Positions 25,617-35,177 of a stretch of DNA of 64,000 bases are shown piece by piece. The notes under the pieces are model-generated. The model saw only the letters and a program-made list of their open reading frames with translations, made no database searches and was not told the origin of the DNA. Position 1 is the first letter of the stretch, and every line of letters starts with the position of its first letter. The position numbers and the translations under genes are program-made. The stretch comes from CAZEPJ01 sp964514105 (lineage in GTDB: Bacteria > Desulfobacterota > Desulfocorpusculales > Desulfocorpusculum): assembly GCA_964514105.1 (NCBI GenBank), contig CAZEPJ010000007.1, positions 1-64,000 of the forward strand, written 5' to 3'.

Positions 25617-26770
25617 AGCCCAGGCGCATCTGGGCAATGGCCCGCAAGGAGTTTCTGCACATCCTGCGGGATCCCCGGAGCCTGGCCATGGCCATCGCCA
25701 TCCCCATGATGCAGTTGGTGCTGTTCGGCTGGGCCCTGACCCTGGACGTGGATCGCGTCCCCATGGTGGTCTGGGATCAAAGCGAGACCCAGGCCAGCCG
25801 GGAGTTGGTGAGCCGATTCATGGGATCCCGCTATTTCGCCCTTCGCGCCCACGTGAGGACCCACGCCGAGCTGGAGCGGGCCATTGATACCGGCGAGGCA
25901 CTGGCGGCCCTGGTCGTCCCGCGGGACTTCGCCCGCCGGGTGGAGACGGAGCGAACGGCCCCGATCCAGCTCATCGTGGACGGCAGCGACTCCAACACCG
26001 CCACCATCGCCATGGGGTACGCGGATGTGGTGGTCAGGACCTACTCACAGGAACTGACGGTGGCCGCCATCCAGCGCATGGGAGGCCGAGTTCTCAACCA
26101 GCCCGTGGTGGTCCAGGCCAGGGCCTGGTTCAACGAGGAGCTGCAGTCCAAGAACTACATCATCCCCGGGCTCATCGCGGTGATCATGAACGTCATCGCA
26201 GCGCTCCTGACATCCCTCACCGTGGCCCGCGAGTGGGAGAACGGGACCATGGAGCAGCTCATCTCCACGCCGGTCAAGGGGCCGGAGCTGGTGCTGGGCA
26301 AGCTCATCCCGTACTTCTGCGTGGGCATGCTGGACGTGTTCCTGGCCGTCCTGCTGGGCAACTTGGTATTCTTGGTGCCCATACGGGGAAGCGTCGCCCT
26401 GATCTTCGTCATGGCGGCCGTGTTTCTCACGGGTGTCCTGTCCGTGGGCATGTTCCTGAGCGTGGTGACCCGAAGCCAGTTGCTCTCCAGCCAGGTGGCC
26501 ATGATCCTCACGTACCTCCCGGCGCTCCTCCTCTCGGGGTACATCTTCGCCATTGCCAACATGCCCAAACTCCTCCAGGTCATCTCCCACGTGTTCCCCG
26601 CCCGCTACTTCGTCAAGCTCCTGCGCGGGCTCTTCCTCAAGGGGTTGCCCATGGAGCTGCTCGCCCTCGAGGCCGGGTTGCTGGCCCTGTTCGCGGTCTT
26701 GGTCCTGGCGCTGGCCATGGCCCGATTCCGCAAGAAGCTGGAGGGAGGCCCTCCCCGATGGCTGGCGTGA
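25613..26770 (+). CDS. ABC-2 type permease (YbhS-like)
   Basis: A 385-aa ABC-2 membrane protein: an N-terminal helix (residues ~20-40), a large extracytoplasmic domain of ~130 residues, then five helices in the C-terminal half (from ~170). The ENGTMEQLISTPVKGPELVLGK cytoplasmic element is characteristic of the family (motif spread over positions ~26238-26300). A GTG start overlaps the preceding ATPase stop. It pairs with the next permease to form the membrane channel of the pump. Confidence 0.88.
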   Translation: MKPRRIWAMARKEFLHILRDPRSLAMAIAIPMMQLVLFGWALTLDVDRVPMVVWDQSETQASRELVSRFMGSRYFALRAHVRTHAELERAIDTGEALAALVVPRDFARRVETERTAPIQLIVDGSDSNTATIAMGYADVVVRTYSQELTVAAIQRMGGRVLNQPVVVQARAWFNEELQSKNYIIPGLIAVIMNVIAALLTSLTVAREWENGTMEQLISTPVKGPELVLGKLIPYFCVGMLDVFLAVLLGNLVFLVPIRGSVALIFVMAAVFLTGVLSVGMFLSVVTRSQLLSSQVAMILTYLPALLLSGYIFAIANMPKLLQVISHVFPARYFVKLLRGLFLKGLPMELLALEAGLLALFAVLVLALAMARFRKKLEGGPPRWLA

Positions 26771-26863
26771 GCAAGGGCATGGCGCACAGGGCCCAGGGCA
26801 GAGCACAAAGAGCCATGGGCATGGGGCCCGGCGCATAGGACAGAAAAGAGGTGGAAGGCGACC

Positions 26864-27994
26864 ATGTTCGAGCGGGTCAAGCACATGCTCATCAAGGAAT
26901 TCATCCAGGTCTTCCGCGACCGAAAGACCCGAGGGCTCATCTTCGGCGCCCCCATCATCCAGCTCCTCGTGTTCGGGTACGCCGTGACCACGGACGTCCG
27001 CTACATCGTGACCGCGGTGCAGGACCGGGATAACAGCGTCGTGAGCCGGGAGCTGCTGGCGCGCTTCGTCCAGTCCGGGTATTTCGACATCGTGGCCCGG
27101 GTGGATGACGATGGGGTCTGGCAGGATCTCATCGACCGGGGGAAGGTCCAGGCGGTGCTCCGTTTGAGCCGGGGATTCGGGGAGGATGTCCAGGCGGGCA
27201 GGACGGGCCACCTGCAGCTCATCGTGGACGGAACCGACTCCAACACGGCCAGCATCGTTCTCCAGTACGGCCAGCGCATCGTGGGGGCCTTTTCCCAGGA
27301 GATCCTTGTGTCCCACTTCATCCGGACCAGGGGCGCCGTGCGCCTGCCCGGGCAGGTGGATCTGCAGTCCCGGGCCTGGTTCAACGAGAACCTGGAGAGC
27401 CGCAACTTCTTCGTGCCGGGGGTCATCGCCACCATCGTGGCCCTCATCACGCTTCAGCTCACCAGCATGGCCGTGGTGCGGGAGAAGGAGGTGGGCACCA
27501 TGGAGCAGATCATGGTCACCCCCATCGCCCCGCTGGAGTTCATCCTGGGCAAGACCGTCCCGTTCGCCATCATCGGGTTCGCCGACGTGATCCTCGTCAC
27601 CTTGGTCGGGGTCTTCTGGTTCGATGTGCCCATCCGGGGTGATCTCTTCCTCCTGTTCATCGCCACGGCCATCTATCTCATGAGCACCCTGGGGGTGGGG
27701 CTTCTCATCTCCACGGTGAGCCGGACCCAGCAGCAGGCCATGCTCTCGACCTTCTTCTTCTTCATGCCGGCCATCCTCCTGTCGGGCCTCATGTTCCCCA
27801 TCGCCAACATGCCCCAGGTGGTGCAATGGCTGACATATCTGAATCCCATGCGCTACTTTCTGGCCATCATCCGCGCCATCTTCCTCAAGGGGGTCGGGTT
27901 CCAGGTCCTCTGGCCGGAGATGGCGGCCCTCTTCGTGCTGGGGGCCGCCGCCTTGTGGATGGCGTCCAAGCGGTTCCGAAAGACCGTGGCCTGA
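26864..27994 (+). CDS. ABC-2 type permease (YbhR-like)
   Basis: A 376-aa paralogue of the preceding permease with the same architecture: helix 1, a large periplasmic insertion (~residues 45-165) and five C-terminal helices. The equivalent coupling element reads EVGTMEQIMVTPIAP. AGAGGTGGAAGG precedes the ATG. The 93-base spacer upstream contains GC-rich, imperfectly repeated text but no gene. It ends the efflux operon. Confidence 0.88.
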   Translation: MFERVKHMLIKEFIQVFRDRKTRGLIFGAPIIQLLVFGYAVTTDVRYIVTAVQDRDNSVVSRELLARFVQSGYFDIVARVDDDGVWQDLIDRGKVQAVLRLSRGFGEDVQAGRTGHLQLIVDGTDSNTASIVLQYGQRIVGAFSQEILVSHFIRTRGAVRLPGQVDLQSRAWFNENLESRNFFVPGVIATIVALITLQLTSMAVVREKEVGTMEQIMVTPIAPLEFILGKTVPFAIIGFADVILVTLVGVFWFDVPIRGDLFLLFIATAIYLMSTLGVGLLISTVSRTQQQAMLSTFFFFMPAILLSGLMFPIANMPQVVQWLTYLNPMRYFLAIIRAIFLKGVGFQVLWPEMAALFVLGAAALWMASKRFRKTVA

Positions 27995-28854
27995 CGGCCC
28001 CAACGCATCGCCACCCACGGAGGATGCCCTTCAGCCATCTGCCTGGAGCCTCTTGGTGGGCTTCGCCCAGCCGCCTTTGCCGCCATCCGGTGCTCTTGCG
28101 ACTTCATCGTCTCAGCGGCGCCACGACGCTCTTGAAGAGCGCGTAAGAGCGGATGATACGGACATGCCCAAGTGAACCGCGATGACAGGGCCTGTCTGCT
28201 GCAGGAGGGGACCGGGTTCCTCGCACCGGTGGGGACTGATCGGGACACGACCCTCTGAGTGTCTGACTCCGGCGGATGGAAGGTCATCGATGGGATGTTG
28301 GCCAGGGCTCAGGTTTCCGTGTCCGCGCCATGTGACCAACGCCATTTCTCCTGGGGTGTGCGCGAGGAGGGGAGCGGTTCTCTGGGTTCTGGCTTCAACA
28401 GCGCGAACACCTCCCACAGCTGCTACGCACAATAGAGACGGATCCATGCGCTATCCGCACCTTGGGTTGCCCCTTTCCTTAATCGGGTCTTCGGCATCTA
28501 TGGAATGCGGCTCGATCGAAACCAGACCGCCAGGTGTTGGTGCCATTCGGGAAGAGGCAAGGCCATCTCTCGCCCTGCCCCAAGGACCCAACTCCACTCG
28601 CCCTGCGGGCTCCATCCGCTGGGCCTCCCCCCAAGCCCTCTTCTCCTCTGTCATCTCCCCTCCTCCTTGGAGTTCGCTTCTAGCTCATTTCCCTGTCCAA
28701 GGAAACCGGGAGCAGCTTACAATGAGACCATGTCACCCTTGGGGGGGGCGGTGGGGTAGAAACAGGGCACCAACGCCCCTGTGTGAAACGCCGATCCACG
28801 GCCATGATAGGGGGTCAGCGGCCCGTCGCCGCCGCCCCCGGGGAGGAGGTGGGG
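27995..28854. other. 860-base stretch without a recognisable gene
   Basis: No frame here has convincing start signals or familiar motifs, and open frames are short or low in complexity. A perfect 7-bp-arm inverted repeat (CGCTCTT/AAGAGCG sharing centre) lies at 28127-28141. The bulk GC is lower than in flanking genes, and the region separates the efflux operon from the kinase gene on the same strand, so a promoter for the kinase should lie within it. Possibly a decayed mobile element or gene; no family could be assigned. Confidence 0.3.
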
Positions 28855-31248
28855 ATGTTCGCCTCGAACAGCGATGGGACGAGGCCCCGGGGAGACCGCT
28901 CACTCGAGGGACTGTCCGCTTGGGGGCCGCTGCTCCAGCTCCTGGACCTGCCCCATTGGGGTTTGCTGATCCTGGATGAGGAGCACAAGGTCGTCTACGC
29001 CAACCCTGCGGCGGCCACACTGACCGGCTTCGGCGACGAACGTATGCAGGGGCTGGATTTCCTCGCCCTGGTCTGCTCGGCGGACCGTGAGGCCGTGGCA
29101 CATGTCCTGTCCCGCAAGGGGCAGGCCGAGGTCCTGGATGTGACGATCGTCACGCACCAGGGTGCGGAGAAAGAGGTGGAGCTGTCGGTCTCCAACCATG
29201 TGCCGACGCCGGGCGGCATGGGTGGGTTTGTGGGGCTGCGAGACCTGTCCAGGCCCAGGGCGTTGGAGCGGGCTGCCTGGGAGGCGCAGGAGAAGGCCAG
29301 GAAGATCGCCGAACTGGGTGATGTGGGCATCCTGATCTACGACCAGGACTTCCGCATCGAATTTGCCAACGCCGTGGCCGCAGAGATCATCGGGAGCCCG
29401 GTGGAGGGCCTCCTGGGCACGGAGATCACCCGCTTTCTCGGGCGCGTCAACCGCATCCATCTCAAAGGACTGTACTCGCCGTTGCACCTGGACGAACACC
29501 GCAGGGTGCGCATGGAGATGCCGCTCCAACGGCCGGACGGCAACACCAAGATGGTGGAGATCTGTCTGGCCATGACCCGGGGGGGCGGCGGGGCACTGAA
29601 GACCTATGCGTATTTGCGCGACCTCACCGAGCGCGTGCGAATGGAGAACGAGCTCCGCAAGACCAATGAGTTCCTCAAGAACGTCATTCGCAGCTCCGTG
29701 GACGGGATCATCGCCGCCGACATGAGGGGGAACATCATCCTTTTCAACGAGGGCGCCGAGCGGCTCCTGGGACATCGGGCCGAGGACGTCATTGGCAAGA
29801 TCCACATCACGCAGCTCTATCCGCCCGGGGTGGCCAAGAAGATCATGCGCCGGCTGCGCAGCGAGACATATGGGCCTCGGGGCAAGCTCCCCACCACACC
29901 CACGACCATCGTTGCCAAGAGCGGCGAACACATCCCCGTGAGGATCTCCGCGGCCATCGTGTACGAAGGTGCCCAAGAGATCGCGTCGGTGGGGATCTTC
30001 CGGGATCTGCGGGAACGGATCAAGATGCAGCAGCAACTGGAGGACACCTACAAACAGCTTCTCCATTCGGAGAAGCTCGCGTCCCTGGGGAAGCTGGCCG
30101 CCGGGGTGGCACACGAGATCAACAACCCCTTGGGCGGCATCCTCATGTATGCCAACATGATGCTGGAGCAGGCGCGGGACGAGCAGACGGTCAAGGACCT
30201 CCGCGAGATCGTCGATCAGACCCTGCGCTGCAAGGAGATCGTCCAAGGGCTGCTGGATTTCGCCCGCCGGCGAGGCGAGGAGCGGGCGATGGCCCAGATC
30301 GACGCCGTTCTGGACAAGTGCATCGGCCTCATGAGCAAACAGGCCTTCTTCATGAACATCCACGTGGAACGGGAATTCCAGCCGGATCTCCCCCCCGTGA
30401 TGGCCGACCCGGATCAGTTGACCCAGGTATTCACCAACCTCATCGTCAATGCGGCGGACGCCATGGGAGGAAAGGGCACGCTGCGGCTGCGAACCTGGGG
30501 CGAGGGCTCCCCCCCCCAAGTGCATGTGGAGGTGTCGGACACCGGGGCGGGGATTCCCGATGAACACCTCTCCCGGATCTTCGACCCGTTCTTCACCACC
30601 AAAGAGGTGGGCAAGGGGACCGGCCTGGGCTTGAGCATCGCGTACGGCATCGTCAAGAAGCGCGGCGGACAGATCCAGGTGCGCAGCCGGGTCGGGGAGG
30701 GTACCACCTTTCACCTCGTTTTTCCTCAGGACCCCCCGGCGGGCCAACCCATGGAGATGGACGCCGGGGTCGGGGGCATCCGGGACCGGGAGGGGCGCGC
30801 CCTGCAGGTGGCCCTGGCCGGAGACAAGGGGCTCATGCGCCTTCTGGCGTTCTACGAGGCGTTCGAACCCAAAGGGGGCTTCGAGGGATTGCCTCCCCCC
30901 CGGAAGAAGGAGCGAAGGCGATGGGTGGTGGGGCTGGTGGGGGGGTGGCGCAATTTCCTGATCCTGGACGGAGACCAGATGATCGGGCATGTGGCCGTCA
31001 CCCTGGGGGAGTCGGATCTGGAGGAATTGATCATCTTCATCCACCAGGACTACCGGGGCAAGGGCGTGGGAAGCGAGGCCCTGCGGCACGTGTGCAGGCT
31101 GCTGGAGCAGGAGGGCTGCCGGACGCTCTGGGTGACGGTGGAGTCGACCAACCGAGCCGCCATCCGGTGCCTGGAGAAGGTCGGTTTTCGGGTCACCTCC
31201 GAAGGGCTTCAGCCCGAGCGGGAGATGGTCTTGGATCTGGGGGAGTAG
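28855..31248 (+). CDS. PAS-PAS-PAS histidine kinase fused to a C-terminal GNAT acetyltransferase domain
   Basis: A 797-aa cytosolic sensor. PAS domains occupy ~20-135, ~145-258 and ~268-385. The dimerisation/phosphoacceptor helix carries GVAHEINNPLGG (H420). The ATPase domain has the N box NLIVNAADAM (~528), G1 DTGAGIP (562-568), F box FFTTK and G2 GTGLGLS (588-594), so the kinase looks complete. After a linker, residues ~690-796 form a GNAT domain with motif A QDYRGKGVGSEA (731-742) and the closing CLEKVGFRV. This kinase-acyltransferase fusion is unusual. No receiver gene is adjacent. GGAGGAGGTGGGG directly upstream makes ATG 28855 the start rather than 28783. The 3' end overlaps the convergent OFA gene by 56 bases. 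Confidence 0.9.
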   Translation: MFASNSDGTRPRGDRSLEGLSAWGPLLQLLDLPHWGLLILDEEHKVVYANPAAATLTGFGDERMQGLDFLALVCSADREAVAHVLSRKGQAEVLDVTIVTHQGAEKEVELSVSNHVPTPGGMGGFVGLRDLSRPRALERAAWEAQEKARKIAELGDVGILIYDQDFRIEFANAVAAEIIGSPVEGLLGTEITRFLGRVNRIHLKGLYSPLHLDEHRRVRMEMPLQRPDGNTKMVEICLAMTRGGGGALKTYAYLRDLTERVRMENELRKTNEFLKNVIRSSVDGIIAADMRGNIILFNEGAERLLGHRAEDVIGKIHITQLYPPGVAKKIMRRLRSETYGPRGKLPTTPTTIVAKSGEHIPVRISAAIVYEGAQEIASVGIFRDLRERIKMQQQLEDTYKQLLHSEKLASLGKLAAGVAHEINNPLGGILMYANMMLEQARDEQTVKDLREIVDQTLRCKEIVQGLLDFARRRGEERAMAQIDAVLDKCIGLMSKQAFFMNIHVEREFQPDLPPVMADPDQLTQVFTNLIVNAADAMGGKGTLRLRTWGEGSPPQVHVEVSDTGAGIPDEHLSRIFDPFFTTKEVGKGTGLGLSIAYGIVKKRGGQIQVRSRVGEGTTFHLVFPQDPPAGQPMEMDAGVGGIRDREGRALQVALAGDKGLMRLLAFYEAFEPKGGFEGLPPPRKKERRRWVVGLVGGWRNFLILDGDQMIGHVAVTLGESDLEELIIFIHQDYRGKGVGSEALRHVCRLLEQEGCRTLWVTVESTNRAAIRCLEKVGFRVTSEGLQPEREMVLDLGE

Positions 31249-32482
31249 TGGGGGCCGGGGATCTGGGCGCTCTGGCGAGGAGGCTCAGGGCCCCGGAGAT
31301 CAAGAGGAACAGCCCCGCCATGACGAAGGCCAGGTCGAAACGGCCCGTGGCGTCGAATACCTTCCCGGACACATAGGGGAGCACCAGGCCGCCCGCCCCC
31401 CAGGCGGTGAACACGAGGCCGTAGTTGACCCCGAAGTTCTTGAGGCCGAACCAATCCTTGGTGACCGAAGGGAAGACCGAGAGATTGGCCCCGTAGTTGA
31501 ATCCCAGCAACATGGAGACGATGATGAAGAGGGTCCAGTCGCCCACAAACCGCAGGAAAAACATGAGCGCCGCCTGAAACACGAACACGAGCAGCATGGT
31601 GCGCGCCCGGCCCACGCGATCGGAGAGCAATCCGGCCACGATGCGACCCGATGCGTTCCCCACGGCCAGGACGGCCACCAGGACGAAACCGGCGCTGATA
31701 TTGGCCTGCAATTGGCTGATCTTGGCCAGCTTCCCGATGATCATGAGCCCTGCCCCGGCGGCAAACATGAACATCACCCACAGGAGGTAGAACTGCGGGG
31801 TCTTGAGCATCTCCATGGCCCCGAAATCCACCTTGAGGGCGCTGGGGGAAGGGGCGGATGCCGCCGAGACAATGGTCCTGGCCGGAAGCGATGACACCGG
31901 CCTGTAGCCCGGCGGGGGGTTCCTGAGAAGCTGCGCCAGCAGGGTAACGGCGATGAGAAAGGCCAACCCGAAGACGAACAGCGTTTGGCTCACACCGTAG
32001 GCGTCCAGGAGGTGCTCGGCCAGGGGGGCGATGTACACGGAGGCCAGTCCGAAGCCCGCCACCACCACCCCGGCGATGAGGCCCGTTCGCTGGGGCGGGA
32101 ACCACTTGACCGCCGGAGGGGTGGCCGACGCGTATCCCAGACCGATCCCCGCGCCTCCCAGGATGCCGAACCCCAGGATGAAGCCCTCCAGGGAGGTGAA
32201 CTGGCTGGCGAGCATCAGGCCCACGCCCACCAAGACCCCCCCCGAGGACGCCACCCACCGCGGACCGATCCGATCCTGAATCCGGCCCGCTGGGACCATG
32301 ACCAGGGCGAAGACCAGGCAGGCGATGGCGTACGGCAGCGCCCGGTCGGCCTCGGTCCATCCCCATGCCGACGGGATCTTCTTGGAGATGACGCTCCAGC
32401 TGTACAGGACCCCCAGCGCGAGATTGATCCCTGTCCCGGCCATGACCACCGGAACGCCTCGGTTCTGGATCGTCTCGGCCAT
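31193..32482 (-). CDS. OFA-family MFS transporter (oxalate/formate antiporter-like)
   Basis: A 429-aa 12-helix MFS carrier of the oxalate/formate antiporter family. Typical are the YSWSVISKKIPSAWGW helix 1-2 region, motif A GRIQDRIGPRW, GIGLGYASATPPAVKWFP, and GLLSDRVGRART in the second half. Family members carry oxalate, formate, lactate or other monocarboxylates. It lies 67 bases downstream of acetyl-CoA synthetase in the same direction, which suggests acetate or a similar monocarboxylate here (inference). The ATG at 32482 begins the conserved sequence. Confidence 0.87.
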   Translation of the reverse strand: MAETIQNRGVPVVMAGTGINLALGVLYSWSVISKKIPSAWGWTEADRALPYAIACLVFALVMVPAGRIQDRIGPRWVASSGGVLVGVGLMLASQFTSLEGFILGFGILGGAGIGLGYASATPPAVKWFPPQRTGLIAGVVVAGFGLASVYIAPLAEHLLDAYGVSQTLFVFGLAFLIAVTLLAQLLRNPPPGYRPVSSLPARTIVSAASAPSPSALKVDFGAMEMLKTPQFYLLWVMFMFAAGAGLMIIGKLAKISQLQANISAGFVLVAVLAVGNASGRIVAGLLSDRVGRARTMLLVFVFQAALMFFLRFVGDWTLFIIVSMLLGFNYGANLSVFPSVTKDWFGLKNFGVNYGLVFTAWGAGGLVLPYVSGKVFDATGRFDLAFVMAGLFLLISGALSLLARAPRSPAPTTPPDPRPSPARAEALRR

Positions 32483-32549
32483 GTGCGCCTCAACAGCGGG
32501 ACGGCCGGCGGCTGCCACGCCGCCCATATGCGCTGTGCGGTCGAGGCCG

Positions 32550-34526
32550 TCACAGCCTCCCCGTGACCAGCTTGTCCACCACGGAGGGGTCCGCCAGGGT
32601 CGTGGTGTCCCCCAACTCCCCGATGGCGCCTTCCGCGATCTTCCTCAGGATCCTGCGCATGATCTTCCCGCTTCGGGTCTTGGGAAGGGCATCGGCGAAA
32701 TGAAGCTTGTCGGGTGAGGCGATGGGCCCGATCTCCTTCCTCACGTGCTGGATCAGCTCCTTCCTCAGCTCCTGTGTGGGATCCACCCCCTGCTTGACCG
32801 TGACGAAGGCGTAGATCCCCTGCCCCTTGACGTCGTGGGGGAATCCCACAACGGCCGCCTCCGCCACCTTGGGGTGCGCCACCAGTGCGCTCTCGATCTC
32901 GGCCGTGCCCAGCCGGTGGCCGGAGACGTTGAGCACGTCGTCCACCCGTCCCATGAGCCAGAAGTATCCGTCCTCATCCCGTCTGGCCCCGTCCCCGGTG
33001 AAGTACAGGCCCGGGTACTGGACGAAGTACGTCTGTCTGAACCGATCGGGGTCCCCATACACACCCCGCATGAAACCTGGCCAGGGCTTGCGAATCATCA
33101 AATAGCCGCCCTCGTTGACATCGGCCTCGCTGCCGTCTTGGCGGATGACGACGGGATCGACGCCGAAAAAGGGCAGGCTGGCCGAGCCCGGCTTCTGCGG
33201 CATGGCCCCGGCCAGGGGGGTGATGAGGATGCCGCCCGTTTCTGTCTGCCACCAGGTATCCACGATGGGACAGCGCTCCCTGCCGATCACCGTGTAGTAC
33301 CAGACCCACGCCTCGGGATTGATGGGTTCCCCCACCGAGCCCAGGAGCCGCAGGGAACTCAGATCCCGACCCTGGGGCCACTTGTCCCCGTCCCGCATCA
33401 TGGCTCGAATGGCGGTGGGGGCTGTGTAGAGGATGTTGACCGAGAAGCGCTCCACGATCTCCCAGAAGCGGTCGGGCTGGGGGTAGTTGGGCACCCCTTC
33501 GAACATGAGGGACGTGGCCCCCGAGCACAGCGGGCCGTAGAGGATGTAGCTGTGTCCCGTGACCCAGCCGATGTCGGCCGTGCACCAGTACACGTCCTCG
33601 TCCCGATAGTCGAAGATGTATTGGAAGGTCAGGGCGGTGTACAGCAGATAGCCGCCGGTGGTGTGCAGGACACCTTTGGGTTTCCCCGTGCTGCCGCTCG
33701 TGTACAGGATGAACAGCGGGTCCTCGGCATCCATGGGTTCCGCCGGGCATTGGGCCGCGCTCCGGGCCGTCAGCTCGTCCCACCAGTAGTCCCGGCCCGC
33801 CTGCATGGGCGTCTCCCGTTCCATGCGCCTGACCACCACGCAGCGCTTCACGTCGGGGCAAGCGGCCAGGGCCGCATCGGCGTTCCTCTTGCTCTCCAGG
33901 ATCTTGCCCGAGCGGTACCCGAAGTTGCAGGTGATCAGGGTGTCGGCCTTGGCATCCAGTATCCGATCCCTCAGGGAATCGGAGCTGAACCCCCCGAACA
34001 CCACGCTGTGGATGGCCCCGATTCGGGCGCACGCCAGCATGGCGATGGGGAGCTCGGGGATCATGGGGAGATAGATGGTGACCCGATCGCCCTTCTTGAC
34101 GCCCAGGCCCTTGAGGGCGTTGGCGAATCGGCAGACCTCCCGATGCAGTTCCTGGTATGTGAGGGTCCGGGACTCCTCCAGCGGCTCCCCCTGCCAGATG
34201 ATGGCCGCCTTGTTCTTCCGCCAGCCCTCCAGATGGCGATCCAGGCAATTGTACGAGGCATTGAGCTTTCCCCCCCGGAAGTAGCGAAGGAAGATCCCGT
34301 CCTTGAAGCTGTACTCCTCGACGACGTCCCACCGTTTGAACCAGTGCAGGTGCCGTTCGGCCATCTCGCCCCAGAAACCTTGCGGGTCCCTGATGGAGCG
34401 CTCGTACATGGCCTTGTACTCCTCCATGCTTCGGATGCGCGCCTTCTCGACGAACTCCCTGGGCGACTCAAAGACCCGCTTCTCCATATACACGGAATCG
34501 ACGCCCCCTTTGGTTTCCTGTGCCAT
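32550..34526 (-). CDS. acsA: Acetyl-CoA synthetase
   Basis: AMP-forming acetate-CoA ligase of 658 aa, full length for AcsA: acetate + ATP + CoA gives acetyl-CoA + AMP + PPi. The P-loop-like motif YTSGSTGKPKGV, the aromatic substrate pocket region DIGWVTGHSY, the ATP motif DTWWQTETGG and the C-terminal PKTRSGKIMRR with the catalytic, acetylation-prone lysine are all intact. AGAGGAGGG lies just upstream of the ATG. The downstream OFA carrier probably supplies substrate. Confidence 0.95.
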   Translation of the reverse strand: MAQETKGGVDSVYMEKRVFESPREFVEKARIRSMEEYKAMYERSIRDPQGFWGEMAERHLHWFKRWDVVEEYSFKDGIFLRYFRGGKLNASYNCLDRHLEGWRKNKAAIIWQGEPLEESRTLTYQELHREVCRFANALKGLGVKKGDRVTIYLPMIPELPIAMLACARIGAIHSVVFGGFSSDSLRDRILDAKADTLITCNFGYRSGKILESKRNADAALAACPDVKRCVVVRRMERETPMQAGRDYWWDELTARSAAQCPAEPMDAEDPLFILYTSGSTGKPKGVLHTTGGYLLYTALTFQYIFDYRDEDVYWCTADIGWVTGHSYILYGPLCSGATSLMFEGVPNYPQPDRFWEIVERFSVNILYTAPTAIRAMMRDGDKWPQGRDLSSLRLLGSVGEPINPEAWVWYYTVIGRERCPIVDTWWQTETGGILITPLAGAMPQKPGSASLPFFGVDPVVIRQDGSEADVNEGGYLMIRKPWPGFMRGVYGDPDRFRQTYFVQYPGLYFTGDGARRDEDGYFWLMGRVDDVLNVSGHRLGTAEIESALVAHPKVAEAAVVGFPHDVKGQGIYAFVTVKQGVDPTQELRKELIQHVRKEIGPIASPDKLHFADALPKTRSGKIMRRILRKIAEGAIGELGDTTTLADPSVVDKLVTGRL

Positions 34527-35106
34527 TCTGCCCTCCTCTCTGGTGGGATGCGCCCGTCACGGCCCGCCGATCCCGCACCGCCCCCCACGGGATCTCCGTT
34601 GCACGGATTGCCCGAGCAGTTTGTCAGTCAGACCAGGACTGCAGGGCCCGAGGGGTTTCCTGCGTCAACCCTCCAAGCCCGGCCCCCGGACCTCCCAAGC
34701 CCCCCCCTCGAAGGACCCGGCAGGGGGAAAGAATGAAAAATGCCCCGTGGCCGGGGAGAGAACCCGTGTGCGCGACGTGCGTGGAAGATGAGAAGAGACA
34801 CCGCATGAGATGGGCTTTCCGACTTGGCAATGGGCCACGGGGCATCATGAAGCCGCGATTCGCAAATGGCATGCCAGCAAGACGGCCTCATATCCGTATT
34901 GCCGAAAAACCCTCCCTCGACCCGAGGCCCCCATCCCGAGGGAAGGGACCTCGCGGGTCGCCCGAGGGAGTTGCCTCCACCACCAGAGGTCCCAAGCGAG
35001 GCGACCGGTGTCTGCCGGGATGTTGACCCAGGCCCCATGTGAATGTCAACTTTTTTTGCACCTTGTAAAGCATGCCCTTTACACGGCCATCGCCCCATGC
35101 GGGGTT
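34527..35106. other. Intergenic region with a 13-bp inverted repeat
   Basis: No gene is supported between the divergent acsA and DRTGG genes. ATGCCCCGTGGCC (34740-34752) and its exact complement GGCCACGGGGCAT (34833-34845) are separated by 80 bases. The repeat could fold into a long stem or mark a regulator site; the rest is unremarkable. Confidence 0.4.
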
Positions 35107-35135
35107 TTGATCTTTGGCTCCAAAGCCCGTATAAT
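35107..35135 (+). promoter_or_regulatory. Strong sigma70-type promoter for the DRTGG gene
   Basis: TTGATC (35107-35112), a 17-base spacer and a perfect TATAAT (35130-35135), with the start codon at 35178. This is the best consensus promoter in the window. Confidence 0.65.
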
Positions 35136-35177
35136 GCCCCCCGAGCGCCGCCCAACCGCGCGGGGACCGTCCACCCC

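Noticed and set aside
34740..35040. Possible group II intron or structured RNA remnant (GTGCGCGACGTGCG-like start, inverted repeat).
   Set aside because: No domain V-like hairpin and no reverse transcriptase fragment were found.
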